Below, piece after piece: positions 34,521 through 45,480 of a stretch of DNA of 64,000 bases (position 1 is the first letter of the stretch; every line of letters begins with the position of its first letter). The notes under the pieces are model-generated. The model was given only the letters and a program-made list of their open reading frames with translations, searched no databases and was not told the DNA's origin. This DNA comes from Montifringilla adamsi. Its lineage: Eukaryota; Chordata; Aves; Passeriformes; Passeridae. The position numbers and the translations under genes were made by a program. The DNA lies in NCBI GenBank assembly GCA_017590115.1, contig JAGGNK010007448.1, forward strand, positions 10,431,232 to 10,495,231, read 5' to 3'.

Positions 34521-36040
34521 GTAAAAAAAGAGGAGAAAAGAGAGAAGGAGGCTGGCAGGTTTTCTGCAAGTGGACGCTGTAATAAAAATGCCCCCTACTT
34601 TGTCGGGATGGGGTTTGGAGGGCTGCTGCCATATGTTACTTTCCTTTTTAGCTGGGATTATGCCATCATTATTGCTGATAAAAGCTGTTTACTGCCTTGG
34701 CAGAGGAGTGATGCTTGGCGCAGTTTGGGAGCCGCCATTCAGTTTACAGAGAAGTGCATTTAGTGCCAGATGCTGGGATCCAGGGGCTTTGTTATCTTTT
34801 CCCATTATTGGGATCATCCATTGTGTGGGTTTTTTGTCCTTTTAACTTAGCTCTGGCTTTGTTGTTTGTGTTTTGGGTTCACTTGCTCTCGGGCAGGTTG
34901 ACACGGCAGGTTTTGGCTCACCAGGCAGCGCTGGGTGCAGCCGGTGGCTCGCAGGGACCACGGCTCCTCCTGGCACCGCTGCAGGATGTGATGAGTTTTG
35001 GTGCCCCAGCACCCTGTGGTGGGTACCCTGCCCTGGAAAAGGTGGTGGTGGCTGTGGGGGAACCCAGGTGAGGAGCATCCTTGCATGGGAGTCAGCATGA
35101 GTGTTCCTAGAAACCTCAGTGCCCAGGGTCTGGCACAACCACGGGGCTGCAGTGAAGCAAGAAATGCAGAAAATATCTAACTGAAGGAGAACATCATATT
35201 TCGGCGTGAAGGTGGCATTGATTCATATGTAAATTCTCTGAGTGAGGACTAACAGAGCTGTTGGCCAGGCAGCAGTGCTGTTGGTGCCAGACTTTCCCTT
35301 AAAAACAGTTCTGGTGTCCAGAGAGAAGGGACCATATGTGGAATGGATCGTACTAAAAGCTGAGGGAGAAGAGGAGGCCAGCTGTGCCAGGGTGGTGACC
35401 ATGCCAGTGGGTACCTGCTCCGTGGAGGAGACTGGGGCACCTCAGGGTGCTGCCCCTGTGGCCATGGGCACCTTGGCAGCAGCCTGGTGCCGTGGGACAC
35501 TGCCCACAGCAGATCCGTGTCCCCAGGACCCGGGCGTGCCTGAGGCCAGCTCCCCGTGGCAGCAGCAGCGCCTTGGGTGAGGTGCTGCCAGCCGGGGCCC
35601 TTCCCTGAGTTTTTGTGGTGAGGAGGAGCAATCGTGGCCTGCCTGGAGTGCTGTCACCCAGAGCTGGCACATGGTCTGGCCCCAGTGAGTGCCTCCACAC
35701 CGCTGGCCTGGGTGGCCTCTTCCCAGCCAGGCATCCTCTGCCTTCCAGCTGGGAACGGGCTGGGTGTGTCTGTAAACCTCACCCTTGCTGGAGACACTGC
35801 CTCGCTGCTCCAGGAGCATCCCCTGGCCCACAGCCCTTGGGGGTGTTTGGGGCTCCTCGGGCACGCTGGGTGCGGGTCCTGGGGCTGGGTGAGCCCTGGG
35901 GTCCTGGGGCTGGGAGAGCCCTGTGCCACTGCCCCTGGCCCCTCTGCCCGTCCCGTGCTGGCTGAGCCGGCAGCGCCGCGCTCGGGGCTCTCGTGGAGCT
36001 CCCCTTCACCTCCTCTGCTCCCGTATTCTTTGGGGAAGAG
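34521..36040. other. GC-rich non-coding stretch
   Basis: AT-richer to 34860, then GC-rich and stop-poor. A 112-codon plus frame (35242-35580) and several minus frames overlap. None has a recognisable domain. Confidence 0.5.
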
Positions 36041-37130
36041 GCTGTGACCTTATTTCTCCTGCTAAGAGAGATGCATCTGGAACCAAATGAGGGCAGTAAA
36101 GTATAATAGAAGGCTTTACAAATGAAAGTTTTGTTTCTGCTGGTGCAATACCTTGTTTCCCCCTCTTGTATCCTGGGAAATCACGCTGATCAATAGTTCC
36201 CATTTCAGCACAACTGCAGCCAGCATTACAACTGTATAAAATTTACAACATTGTCTGCTCTAAATTTTAATTGGAAAAGCCTCGTAGCTTCACCCTCGAT
36301 CTTTGCACCTTTAAATGTATTTGATTTTAAAAAATCAAACAAATTTACAGTGTATAACATTGTGTCACACGCTTCCTATCGACAGCGCAATAGAAGTAGC
36401 ACAAAACCCTCCTTCCTGCTGGAAGAGAAAATGGCTGTAAAATACCTGGCAAAGGTTGGGAGCGTGATGAGGATCTGTTTGGGAGCCCCACGGTGCCAGG
36501 CAGGTGCCGACGGGAGGGATCCCCATCCCGGTCGCCGTGCGGAGCCGCGGCAGAGCACGTCGCTTTCAGCACAGCTTTATTTCTGTCACAGGTCAGGCTT
36601 AAAATGCTGTGTGATACAGTTATTGACTCTAATCTGGGCATAAACACAAGTCCTCAAGCACCAGCCCAATTAATAATTTGCATAATTAACAGGCATATTA
36701 AATAGGGACTGGCCCTGCATCTGTATTGGCGGTGATCGGGGTAATGAGGGCTAGCGGAGCGGCGCCTCGGGCTGGCGGGAGCAGACGTGTGGCAGTAGTA
36801 ATTTTTGCTTGGATTGACAACTGCTAGACAAGCAGTCCCAGCATAAAACTAAACCCCGTTTGGCAGAATTAATCGTTGACAAACTGCTCTTAAAGCTGTA
36901 ACATTGTTTCTGTCAGTTGTTCGGTTTGATGTCACTGTTAGACATAATAAATCAATAGTGTCAGAATTTGGTAATGTTTATAGCTAGCAAGGTTTATTAT
37001 TTCATATGACTGTCATGTACAAATCGTGGTATCATGGCTGCCTCTAAATTATCAAAGGCACAACATTGCTGAAATAGATTTCTTAAATTCCTTCTCCAAT
37101 TAATCCTGTTGATTGTTAGCTGCGATGGGG
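36040..37130. promoter_or_regulatory. Strong candidate conserved non-coding block with POU/homeodomain composite
   Basis: AT-rich complex DNA. TAATAATTTGCATAATTA at 36671-36688 combines an exact octamer (36676-36683) with TAAT on both sides. TTGACAACTGC-type strings (TGACA, MEIS/TGIF-like) lie near 36813-36824, and GAATTAATCG near 36867. A CpG patch at 36735-36785 is embedded. Function is inferred. Confidence 0.45.
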
Positions 37131-37780
37131 CCCACTCGTGTTTTGGGAGGGGTGAGTTTTTTCTCTGGACATTTTTTAAAGACAAGTTTGAGCCATTGTA
37201 CACAGCAGGATTTATTGTTGCTGTCTCCAGCCCGGGCAGCAGCTCTCTGCTTTATGGACCTCACTTCTCCTGCTCCAGTCACAGTTTCCAGGCTGTCAGT
37301 GAATCCAGTGTGGGGTGGGCACAGCCGGAATGTCCTGATCTGAGTGGGCTTGAAATCCCACTCCCATGAGAGGGGGCCAGCCCTGGGACGGGGGCAAGAC
37401 TCCTGCTCTCCCCTGGGACGTGCAGGTGTGTGTGCACAGGGTGTTTGTGTGGTCTGGAGCACGGCCTGACGGTGTGAGAGCACCGTGTGCGCTTGGTGCT
37501 GCTGGAGATCCCCTCCCGTGGGTCACCCCAGCCCCTGTGCTCTGCCATCACCGCCTGCCACGCACCCCACGCTGCCCCACAGCTCCACGTGCTGCAGGGG
37601 TGACTGTGCTCGCCCTTCCCCTGCTCTCCTGGCACCATCTCACCCCAAACACCGTGGTTTGAGCCATCACACCTCTCTGATTGCTGCACATCCCCTGGGA
37701 CCCCTCCTGCACCCAAAGGGACAGGACAGTCCCTGGGCTGGGCTAAAACTGTCCCCTCACCAAGGCAGTGCATATAAATT
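37130..37780. other. GC-rich non-coding stretch
   Basis: Overlapping open frames on both strands up to 164 codons, with no domain. No repeats recognised. Confidence 0.55.
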
Positions 37781-38110
37781 ACAACAATAAATTACTGCGG
37801 CCCCAGGGTAAAAGAAGCATCAAGTTATGACTTTTACATGAGTATTTAGTCAGCCATTCAATAAAAAATAGGTCTTCCAGTTGCACAGTACCATTTATCA
37901 GCTCCATATTTATTATTTATCATAGCTACACATGATGCAAATGTGAATTACCTCGCTGCTCCTCCAAGGAACACTTGCTTTTATAGAAATGTAAACATAT
38001 ATAACACAGTTTGTGGAGTCAGAGACCCGGCTTTGAAAGGAAAGAGAAATTAGGGATGCAGATTTTATTTTTGCTTTCACTTCTATGTGATAAATTGTCA
38101 TTCTAAAGGT
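37780..38110. promoter_or_regulatory. AT-rich block with POU octamer
   Basis: ATGCAAAT at 37935-37942 lies just after TCCATATTTATTATTTATCA, an A/T-rich string that could bind MEF2 or POU factors. Complex and non-repetitive. Function is inferred. Confidence 0.4.
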
Positions 38111-38737
38111 CATTTCCAGAGTAACTTTCCCTAACTTTGCTGCTCTGAGAAGGGATGTGTGGGGATGCTCGGTGCCCACTGGTGCCCGGACAGAGGGACA
38201 TACCCTGGGGCCACGGCTCTCCTGTCTGTGGACCAGACTCTTCTGTAGGTGTTGCATGGCTCCTGGTGAGGGCTGATCCTGCTGCCACTGCAGGGCTGAT
38301 GTTCTCTGTGCCCAGCAGGGCTCACCACACCCGTGCCTGGAGCACTGCGGGGCTGCCCAAGGTTGGCCAAGCTCCGGAGCAGTGCCTGGGGGGTGGGTGA
38401 GAGGGCTTTGTCCACTCTGGGCCTTCCCAGCCCCGGATCAATCCTCTCACCCGGTGGCAATCATTCATAGGCAGGAAATACCTGCACTCATTAAAATTCC
38501 TCCCACATTTATTCCACCTCTGGTAGTCTATAAAGTGATTTCAATTCCAAAAGAGGGATTTGAAGATTTCTTCCCTGCTCCATGTTTCTAGAATTTCTGG
38601 GGTCCTACAGGGAATTTCAGGCATGGAAGTATTTCACTTACATGAATTGCCTTTCAGTTTCAAAATTCTTTTTACATCTGGGAACCCGTTCCCAGTGCAG
38701 GGCTGAGGGGCAGGGGCAGGCCAGGATGCTGTGCCAG
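38110..38737. other. Mixed non-coding stretch
   Basis: GC-rich to about 38450, AT-richer to 38690, with no gene or repeat recognised before the minisatellite. Confidence 0.5.
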
Positions 38738-38870
38738 GTGTGACAGGGGGCTGGGACACGGGGTGACGGGGGTCTGGGACATGGGGGTGACAGGGGGCTG
38801 GGACATGGGGGTGACAGGGGGCTGGGACATGGGGGTGACGGGGGTCTGGGACACGGGGGTGACAGGGGGC
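38738..38870 (+). repeat. G-rich 24-bp minisatellite, about 5.5 copies
   Basis: Units of the type GGTGACAGGGGGCTGGGACA then TGGG, with CGGGGGTCT variants. Runs of five G recur every 8-16 bases on the plus strand, so quadruplex formation is likely. Confidence 0.9.
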
Positions 38871-39660
38871 TCCTCCCCTGGGGACTGTCCCCTCTATGTT
38901 ACAGGGCCCCCTTGGCTGCAGGGCCAGCACGTCCGTGGGTGCTCCTGCCCTGTGGGTCACTCCTGCCCCTCGCCGTGGGAATGGCATCTGGAGCTGGGCT
39001 GCTGCCCTCCCAGACATGGCTGTGTCCCCAGGGGCAGGCAGGAGAGCTTTGCTTCTTTGTCTGCATCAAGAGATCTCCAATGTCCTGGAGAAAGTGTCCT
39101 TTAGGACAGGAATTAATTGCTGAAGAGCTGAAGTCGGTGCAAAGCCGAAGGGTTCCAGGTCACAGCCCGGGGCACGGCGGGGGCTGTCTCCCAGAGCCCA
39201 GCGGTGGCATTTGGGGGAGAGCTGCCACGGGGGCTAGGCGCTGTCCCCTCAGCCCGCTGGGGTGCCTTGGCACCTCTGGCACAGCCCAGGCTCCGGGGCA
39301 CCGCCTGCTCCCCGTGGCAGTCGGGCTGCGGGCACGGGCTGCGGCCCCCGGTGCCCCGGCTGCTCTGGGGGTCTCGGGCATCCCCGGGCCCAGCCCGCAG
39401 TGCCAGCAGCAGGGCGGGCAGCAGCAGCCCGCTGTGCTTGGCCCGGCTCTGCTGTGCCGCCGGAGGAAGGGGCTGGAGCCGGCCGGGCCCGCGGGGACCC
39501 CGCTGCGGGCTCCGAGCGCCCGGGCTGCGGGCACACGGCAGCAGCGACTTGCCAGCGGGATCGGGATGCGATGCCACGGGCTGCTGTCCCCAGGAAAAGC
39601 TTTCCCTACGGGCGGCCCGGGCTCTCCCACGCCGGGAGGGAGCAGCCGGCTGGATTTTCT
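38871..39660. other. GC-rich, CpG-containing stretch
   Basis: CpG is frequent at 39170-39640. A 254-codon plus frame and a 186-codon minus frame overlap, with Ala/Gly/Pro/Arg-rich translations. Possibly a CpG island. No exon boundaries are convincing. Confidence 0.5.
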
Positions 39661-40372
39661 GGGGGGAGGTCATTAGTTACCGCATCGAGGGCTGCACGGG
39701 AGAATAACAGCACATCAGTTAGGATGCTAATTCACCCGACTGGCAGCGAGCGCTGGGAATGACAGCTTGGAGGGGTGCGGGGGAGGGTCTGAAAATGGCA
39801 GCAGATTGGTATTTTGAAAGGGGAGGGAAGTTTTATAATGATGAATAAGAAAGATGACATTTGGTGCTCACATTTCCCGTGCGTTGGCTGTCCGCGGGAG
39901 GGTCAGTGTGCGGAACCTCCCGCAACGAGCCCGGGGCTGCCCAGCAGCTGACTGGGAGTGCACCCTTCCAGGGAACAAAAAGAAAGGCCCAGATAATTAG
40001 GGCAAGTTGAACTGCAGGAGGTAGCCAGCTTCTCGGCTGCCTTTTGTATATTCATGACCCAGCTTGATTGATGGAAGGACAGTGTTTGGTGACACTGTCA
40101 TTTGCAAGTTGAAAGGTAGAGTACAGGCTGGAGCTCTGCTCAGATGTGCCTTAAAGGGTCCTACAATAAGCTCATTTGGATGCTGATGATGTTCGCATCT
40201 GCATTTCTTTGTTTCTAACTGTTTCAGGAGGACATCTGTTAATTTGTATAGATTAGCTTGGATGCTTTCATTTAAAAACATCAAATTATGGAGCAGGACT
40301 GTTTATTATAAAAGTTTCCAGGAAAGTTTAAACTGATTTGGAAACCATGCAGAGTGTAAGATTTAAAAGCAG

Positions 40373-40408
<36 letters not shown>

Positions 40409-40670
40409 CTATTTTTTACATTTACATTCATCCTCCCCATGCCCAGGAATTAAGACTTGCATTTCTGTTGCAACGTTATCAAGAAGTGTTAGCAGAAATA
40501 TCTGTTGAATTATAAATTTCAGGATAAATGAGGCTTGCCAAATTTCATATCTGCTGGGAAGAGGAGGCCCCCTTCACTGGACAGTGAAAGCCTTTACATA
40601 TGAAGGGGGGAAGTGAAATGTAATTAATTCAAGAGGGGAAATGCTTTTACTGTGCAATATTTAGCCACAT
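39660..40670. promoter_or_regulatory. AT-rich block
   Basis: Begins with GTCATTAGTTACCG and GCTAATTCACC near 39670-39740, then complex AT-rich sequence to 40376 and again after the A tract to about 40670. No gene. Enhancer-like in texture only. Confidence 0.3.
40377..40406 (+). repeat. (A)30 tract
   Basis: Thirty consecutive A. No AATAAA or recognisable retrocopy precedes it, and CR1 elements do not end in poly-A. A simple expansion is the plainest reading. Confidence 0.95.
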
Positions 40671-40849
40671 ATTTCAAGCATAATGGTGCTTCTGTCAGAG
40701 CAGTTGCAGTTTTTGCAGGTACTGTTTGCAGAGGGACACCTGGGGGAGGTTTCACGCCGCAGGTCTGGCTGCCCTCGGTGCAGCAGCTCTTGGTTGGCTC
40801 CGTGTGTGCCAGGCTGCACAGCCCACGGTCCCTTCCTGCTGGAGCAGCA

Positions 40850-41066
40850 GCCAGAGCCAGAGCCCAGCTCCCAGAGCCCACCAGAGCCCAGCTCCCAGAG
40901 CCCCCCAGAGCCCAGACAGAGCCCAGCTCCCAGAGCCCCCCAGAGCCCAGCTCCCAGAGCCCACCAGAGCCCATCAGAGCCCAGCTCCCAGAGCCTAGCC
41001 AGAGCCCACCAGAGCCCAGCCAGAGCCCGGCTCCCAGAGCCCACCAGAACCCAGCCTCCAGACCCC
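40850..41066 (+). repeat. Pro/Glu-type minisatellite of CCAGAGCCCA units
   Basis: Irregular tandem array of CCAGAGCCCA and CTCCCAGAGCCC modules, forming a higher-order unit of about 24-25 bases, with decay at the right end. Minus-strand frames through it translate as Gly-Ser-Trp-Ala-Leu repeats and are artefacts. Confidence 0.85.
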
Positions 41067-42170
41067 GTGGTGCTGGGCAGGCAGCAGGGACAGGGATGGC
41101 TCGTGCCCACGTGCAGTTCAGTGTTTGGGCCTTTGGCACTGACCTTTCCTCGTGTGTGCCTTCCCTTGGCCCTGCCTGTGGCTGCTGTGCCTGTAAAACC
41201 TGGGCTTACTCCAGGTGTTTTCAGGAACATTAACTCACACCCAAGCAGGCTCTGCTTTGCACTTCTGCTCGGTGCTGCCTGCCTACTTCCCAAGAAACCC
41301 TATGCCATCCTTGGCCCAGAAACGTGGGAATTGGGTCAGGGTACTGCCCCAGGCTGGGGCAGACTGGCTGCAGGGGCACTCTCCTGCCCGCTCCTCCTGT
41401 GCCCTGCGCCGTGGGGCACAGCCATGCTGGGCTCAGCACTGCTCTGCTATGGATCTTCCTCAACAGCACTTGGGAATTTATGGGTATGACTCCCCTCTTT
41501 GTATTTATTCCAATTAACACATAAATTCTAATTACCCAGGTCATAGGAGCTGGTAGGCCATAAATGGAGTGGGACATGGCAGAGCTTGGCAGATGCCTGA
41601 GTAGCAAGGTGGCCAGAGCAAGGGAGATACCAATTTAGGAGGCACCAGCAGTGAGCAGACATGTGGGACAAGGGCCACGGGCACTGGGATAGGCCGAGAC
41701 CCGTTTGCACATTTGAGGGGTCTTGGCATGGGCTGGGGGAGGCTCTGGGGCAGCCCTCACCCCTCCCAAGCCGTGCCCTGGCACGTGTCCCCACCAAACA
41801 GAAATGCCCATCACCCCCAGCCTGATGGGCACCTGCAGGGTCGGAGGGCACCCTCCCTGCTCCGTGCCCCACAGCGCTGTGTCCTGGCACGCTCCAGGAT
41901 CCTGGCAGCCGTCCCAAAACCACATGCGTGCCCTCCTGTCAGATCACAGGATGGAGATCGGCGCAGGGTTTCTGGGCCAGCAGCACAGTGACAGTGCCCA
42001 GGAGCCACGCTGGGCGAGAGGGCAGCCCCGGGCAGCTCTGCCAGCGCGGCGGGCACGGGGCACAGCCTGGCACCGGGTGCTGGGGGCTGCACGGCCCCTG
42101 GGTGGGGATGGGTGCTGCCAGTGTGCTGCCTGGGGAGCACAGTGTGCTGATGCAGGGCGTTACGATCGCA
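41067..42170. other. GC-rich non-coding stretch
   Basis: GC-rich with an AT-rich interval at about 41480-41540 that carries CAATTAACAC and TCTAATTACCC. Frames of 90-184 codons overlap on both strands without domains. Confidence 0.5.
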
Positions 42171-42600
42171 GCATATGCTGGCTATTAGTGTGCCTTTTAT
42201 TTATTTTTTTTTTAATACAATCCTACGTTGCTGTTGGCGGTGCAGGCATAATTGCTACCTTGCCTGAATGCAGCTGAGTTTGTAGTTACTCAAGCAGGAG
42301 GTTTTTAAAACTGTGAAATAGTTTCTCTTCCTGCATGCCCCCAGATCAGGTAGAAAATGGGGAAAGAACTGCTAAATGATGTATTTAGAAAAAGCTGTTC
42401 TACAAGAGTATTTGAAACATTACAGATCTGCCAGAAGGTCCATTAACATAAATGTTTAACTCAGACACACAAACTTATGTACCGAAATGAAAATGTTTCA
42501 TGCATTAATTTGCTGCAGAAGGTACTAACATAACAATTAGAGCAACATTCTGCCTGCGTACACTTAAATTTCCTGGGGCAGTGTTTCAGTGGTAAGGCAA
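42170..42600. other. AT-rich non-coding stretch
   Basis: T-rich at 42196-42213, then complex AT-rich sequence with TTAATTTGC and AACAATTAG strings near 42507-42540. No gene recognised. Confidence 0.45.
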
Positions 42601-43200
42601 GCGTTGATGTAGGATCTCCTTGACTCCTGGTGCAACACATCCCAGCACTGCAGTTCGTTCTGCTAAATCAAATCCGAACAGTTTCAAAGCTGGCAGTGAA
42701 GGAACTGGGAGGCTGACAGTAATGCACTCTTTTGGGGAAGGGGGCTTTGGTGCCCCTCTGGCTGCCATGTGCGGGTCAGCCAGCACCGCACGCCCACGCT
42801 GCTGACATCCCGTGTTACCTTGGTGCACTTACAAAGAAACCTTCCTCACCCTTCAGGCTGCTTTGGACGTGGATGGCAGACAGTGACAGCAAAGCAGAGG
42901 AACGCCCAGGGCAGCCAGGTAACGCTGGGCTCCTTCCATTGCTGCTCCCGTTTGTTTCTGTCAGGACCAGAACCTCTGCTGGGCTTTGGGTTTCCCCTGG
43001 CCATGCCTGGCAGGACGTTCTGCTCTCTCAGAGGATATTTAGTGCTGGCAAAGGCGGCTGGCAGCGTGGCAGCGCCCGTGGCAGGCCGGGCTGTCCTTGG
43101 CACGTGGCTCTGCCACTGCCACGGCCCCGCCGCGGAGCCCCTGCGCGGGGTGCGGGAGCGCAGCGGCCAGCGCTCCTCCTCCAGCCAACGCTTGTCCTAG
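42600..43200. other. GC-rich stretch ending in a CpG cluster
   Basis: CpG-dense at 43060-43180. Plus-strand frames of 143-157 codons and minus-strand frames overlap. No domain recognised. Confidence 0.5.
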
Positions 43201-44040
43201 ACTGAGCACCGTAGAATAAAAACGGAAACATAAAAATAGCAGTTGGAAAGATAAAACAGCATTTATAGTACTAATAAAACCGTTGTGGCTTCCACAGGAA
43301 AACATGCTCTGTAACCTAATGCTTACCTGGGAAGACTGTCGAGTTTCGGAGAGTTATAGCTGTTTTTGTAAGAGAAGCACAGAGATTTGCTTCAGGGCTG
43401 AGTGATAGATTCTCCTGCCTGGAGCATCCCAGTGTGTTTATACATGGCTTGTATGGCAGCTTTCATAAGACATTTACCCCATGATTTGCGATGAGCTTAT
43501 GTGTGAATAATTAATGGCAATTAATCCTTAATTACAGTAATTAGGCAAGTCACAGGAAATTAAGCTGCAGCTGGAGAAGACCATGCCTGGGAAGAGAGGA
43601 TTGGGGGCTGTGTGAATGTGCCATTCACTGACAACATTACGAGGATGAGCAGCATTCAGCAGCTTTGGCATTTCTATTGGCAGCCTTGGGTAGGACAAGA
43701 ACGCTCAACATTAGCAGCAATCTATAGTTGTCTACAAGAGTTTTTAGTTCAAGTGCCAAAATGTTATGTTGCATATGGTGATTATCTAAGTTTATTGGTT
43801 GCCATAATTCAAATGGGTGTAATTGTTTTTGGCTTGATGGTGACATTAGAAACTGAAGCTTTTATGTGTTCGTAGGTTCTGCTGGCATCAGCCATGGTTC
43901 AACTTCTAGAAACAATCCATCCAGGTTTGCAATTATGGAAACGGATTCTACAAATGGCTGGAAATTAACAGAGAAATTTTCAATGATTAAAAAAAAAAAA
44001 AAGACAACAGCAAAACTGGCAGTTTCTTAGTTGAGCAGCT
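43200..44040. promoter_or_regulatory. Strong candidate conserved non-coding block with homeodomain cluster
   Basis: Between 43508 and 43545 lie AATTAATGG, CAATTAATCC, TTAATTAC and GTAATTAGG in a row. TAATCC (43522-43527) is the OTX/PITX-type site. NFI-like TTGGCAGCC follows near 43678. The 87-codon plus frame at 43612-43875 has no acceptor or family support. An A run sits at about 43988-44001. Confidence 0.45.
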
Positions 44041-44320
44041 AATTGCTTTATTATTAGCTGCCTTTTCCATTAAAATGAGGTTTGCACGAGGTGCAGTGTG
44101 TGCAGAGGCTGCTGTCTGGTCTGGGGAGTGGGAGCAAGCAGGACAAAAATGGAAATGCCGGTGGGTAAGGGTTCGCAGGGGAAAAGCCCACCTGAGGGAC
44201 CTCCTGTGCTAATCCCAGGCACGCCGTTGTACCGGGAAGCGGATCTGTGCTGGAAGCCTCTTGCCCTGGGCAACCCACAGCGAGGCTGTTCGCAGCTCAA
44301 GAACTGCAGCCTTCCCCATC
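44040..44320. other. GC-richer spacer
   Basis: Moderately GC-rich DNA with frames of about 75 codons on both strands. Nothing recognised. Confidence 0.5.
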
Positions 44321-45370
44321 ATTAATGTGCAAAGTTTTTAAACCTCATGATTAAACATGTTGCCGTAATTTACTGGGTTTCCAAGTGGCAATGTTTGTGC
44401 CAGCAACAATCTGGGGCAGAGCCGTGGAGGGAAGCACGCATTAGTATCAATGGAACCTACAAAAAGCAATCAGTAATTTATGAGCTTGTGGAAAAATGCC
44501 CACATGTTCTCATCAAATTATAGGGATCCTATAATTTACTCAGTGACTACAAGGTGCACGCTCCCAAACCTGCTGTGGGGTGTTAATTGAACCTCTGATT
44601 AGATTTAATCCAAACAACTAATCTGTTAAAGGGTCCTGAATAAATAGGCTACATGGCCAGAGCAGGGTGTGATTCCGGAGTAAGATGACAACTCCTGAGG
44701 AGGTCAGTCAGTTCCACCCTAGAAATCGAAGTGACCTGCTGCAGGGTCGGGTGTGGCTGCAGCACCCAGCCAAAATCCTGCCTGTTCACCTCTGGCACTG
44801 CCAGCGTCGAGCGGGGGGGCAGGAGGGAGATCTCTCCTGTTTCAGAAATAAAAGCCTGGAGCCAGATGTTTGCAAGCTCTGTACTTGTTTGTAATATGGA
44901 AACATGTAAAAACTTCAGCTCCTTGCATGTGGAATCTAGATCAATTTTTAATTTACTTGTACGCATGGATGACTCATTTGAAAAAGAAAATTGTGGCATC
45001 AAAAAAAAAGACATTTCAGGCTGCATAGGTTGCTGCATTTATCTGTTTCTTGTGCACTCTGGAGTGGAAATAAGTCACAGTATCTTAATAATGGTCTTGA
45101 TTTTATAAATGATTTTTCCCCTTGAAATAAGCAATCCATTCATTTTAATATGTAGAATTGGTTTGCTAGCAGGGCGACAGTTTAAAAAGACTTCCAACTG
45201 TGACACAAGTGCAACCATATTGCTTCCTATTACTCGCTAAGGTAGTTGTTTAGAAGAGAGAATGTTCTCCCTGGAAATGTTTAAAGTGCTGTAATTTTAT
45301 TTAGGATAATGAGGATTTATAACAGTTTTGCCATATGAAAACCTGCCTTTAGACAGAGTGAAATAGGCGG
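44320..45370. promoter_or_regulatory. AT-rich enhancer-like block with a long palindrome
   Basis: AAATTATAGG (44515-44524) and CCTATAATTT (44528-44537) are perfect inverted arms around GAT. Other sites include CATGATTAAAC, GTAATTTACTGG and AATTAGG-type strings. A GC-richer part is at 44690-44830, where a 125-codon plus frame and a 129-codon minus frame overlap by chance. Confidence 0.35.
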
Positions 45371-45480
45371 TTGGGTTACGGAGCGTGAGGGCGGCGTGGG
45401 GAGGTGGCTGTGTCTGCCCGGGCAGCGTATCCGTCACCGGGCCCAGAACATTCCCCGCCGCCGCGTGGGATAATTCATCA
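45370..45480. other. Small CpG-rich patch
   Basis: CpG-dense, with GCCGCCGCGTGG near 45458. It lies between AT-rich complex blocks in the same way as the patch at 1040. Confidence 0.5.

Noticed and set aside
38912..39676. 254-codon plus-strand open frame
   Set aside because: CpG-rich stop-poor DNA. A minus-strand frame of 186 codons overlaps it.
40377..40406. Poly-A tract as a retrocopy tail
   Set aside because: No polyadenylation signal, coding remnant or target-site duplication was seen next to it.
43612..43875. 87-codon plus-strand frame with protein-like composition
   Set aside because: No acceptor, donor or family likeness, and it sits inside a homeodomain-rich block better read as a non-coding element.
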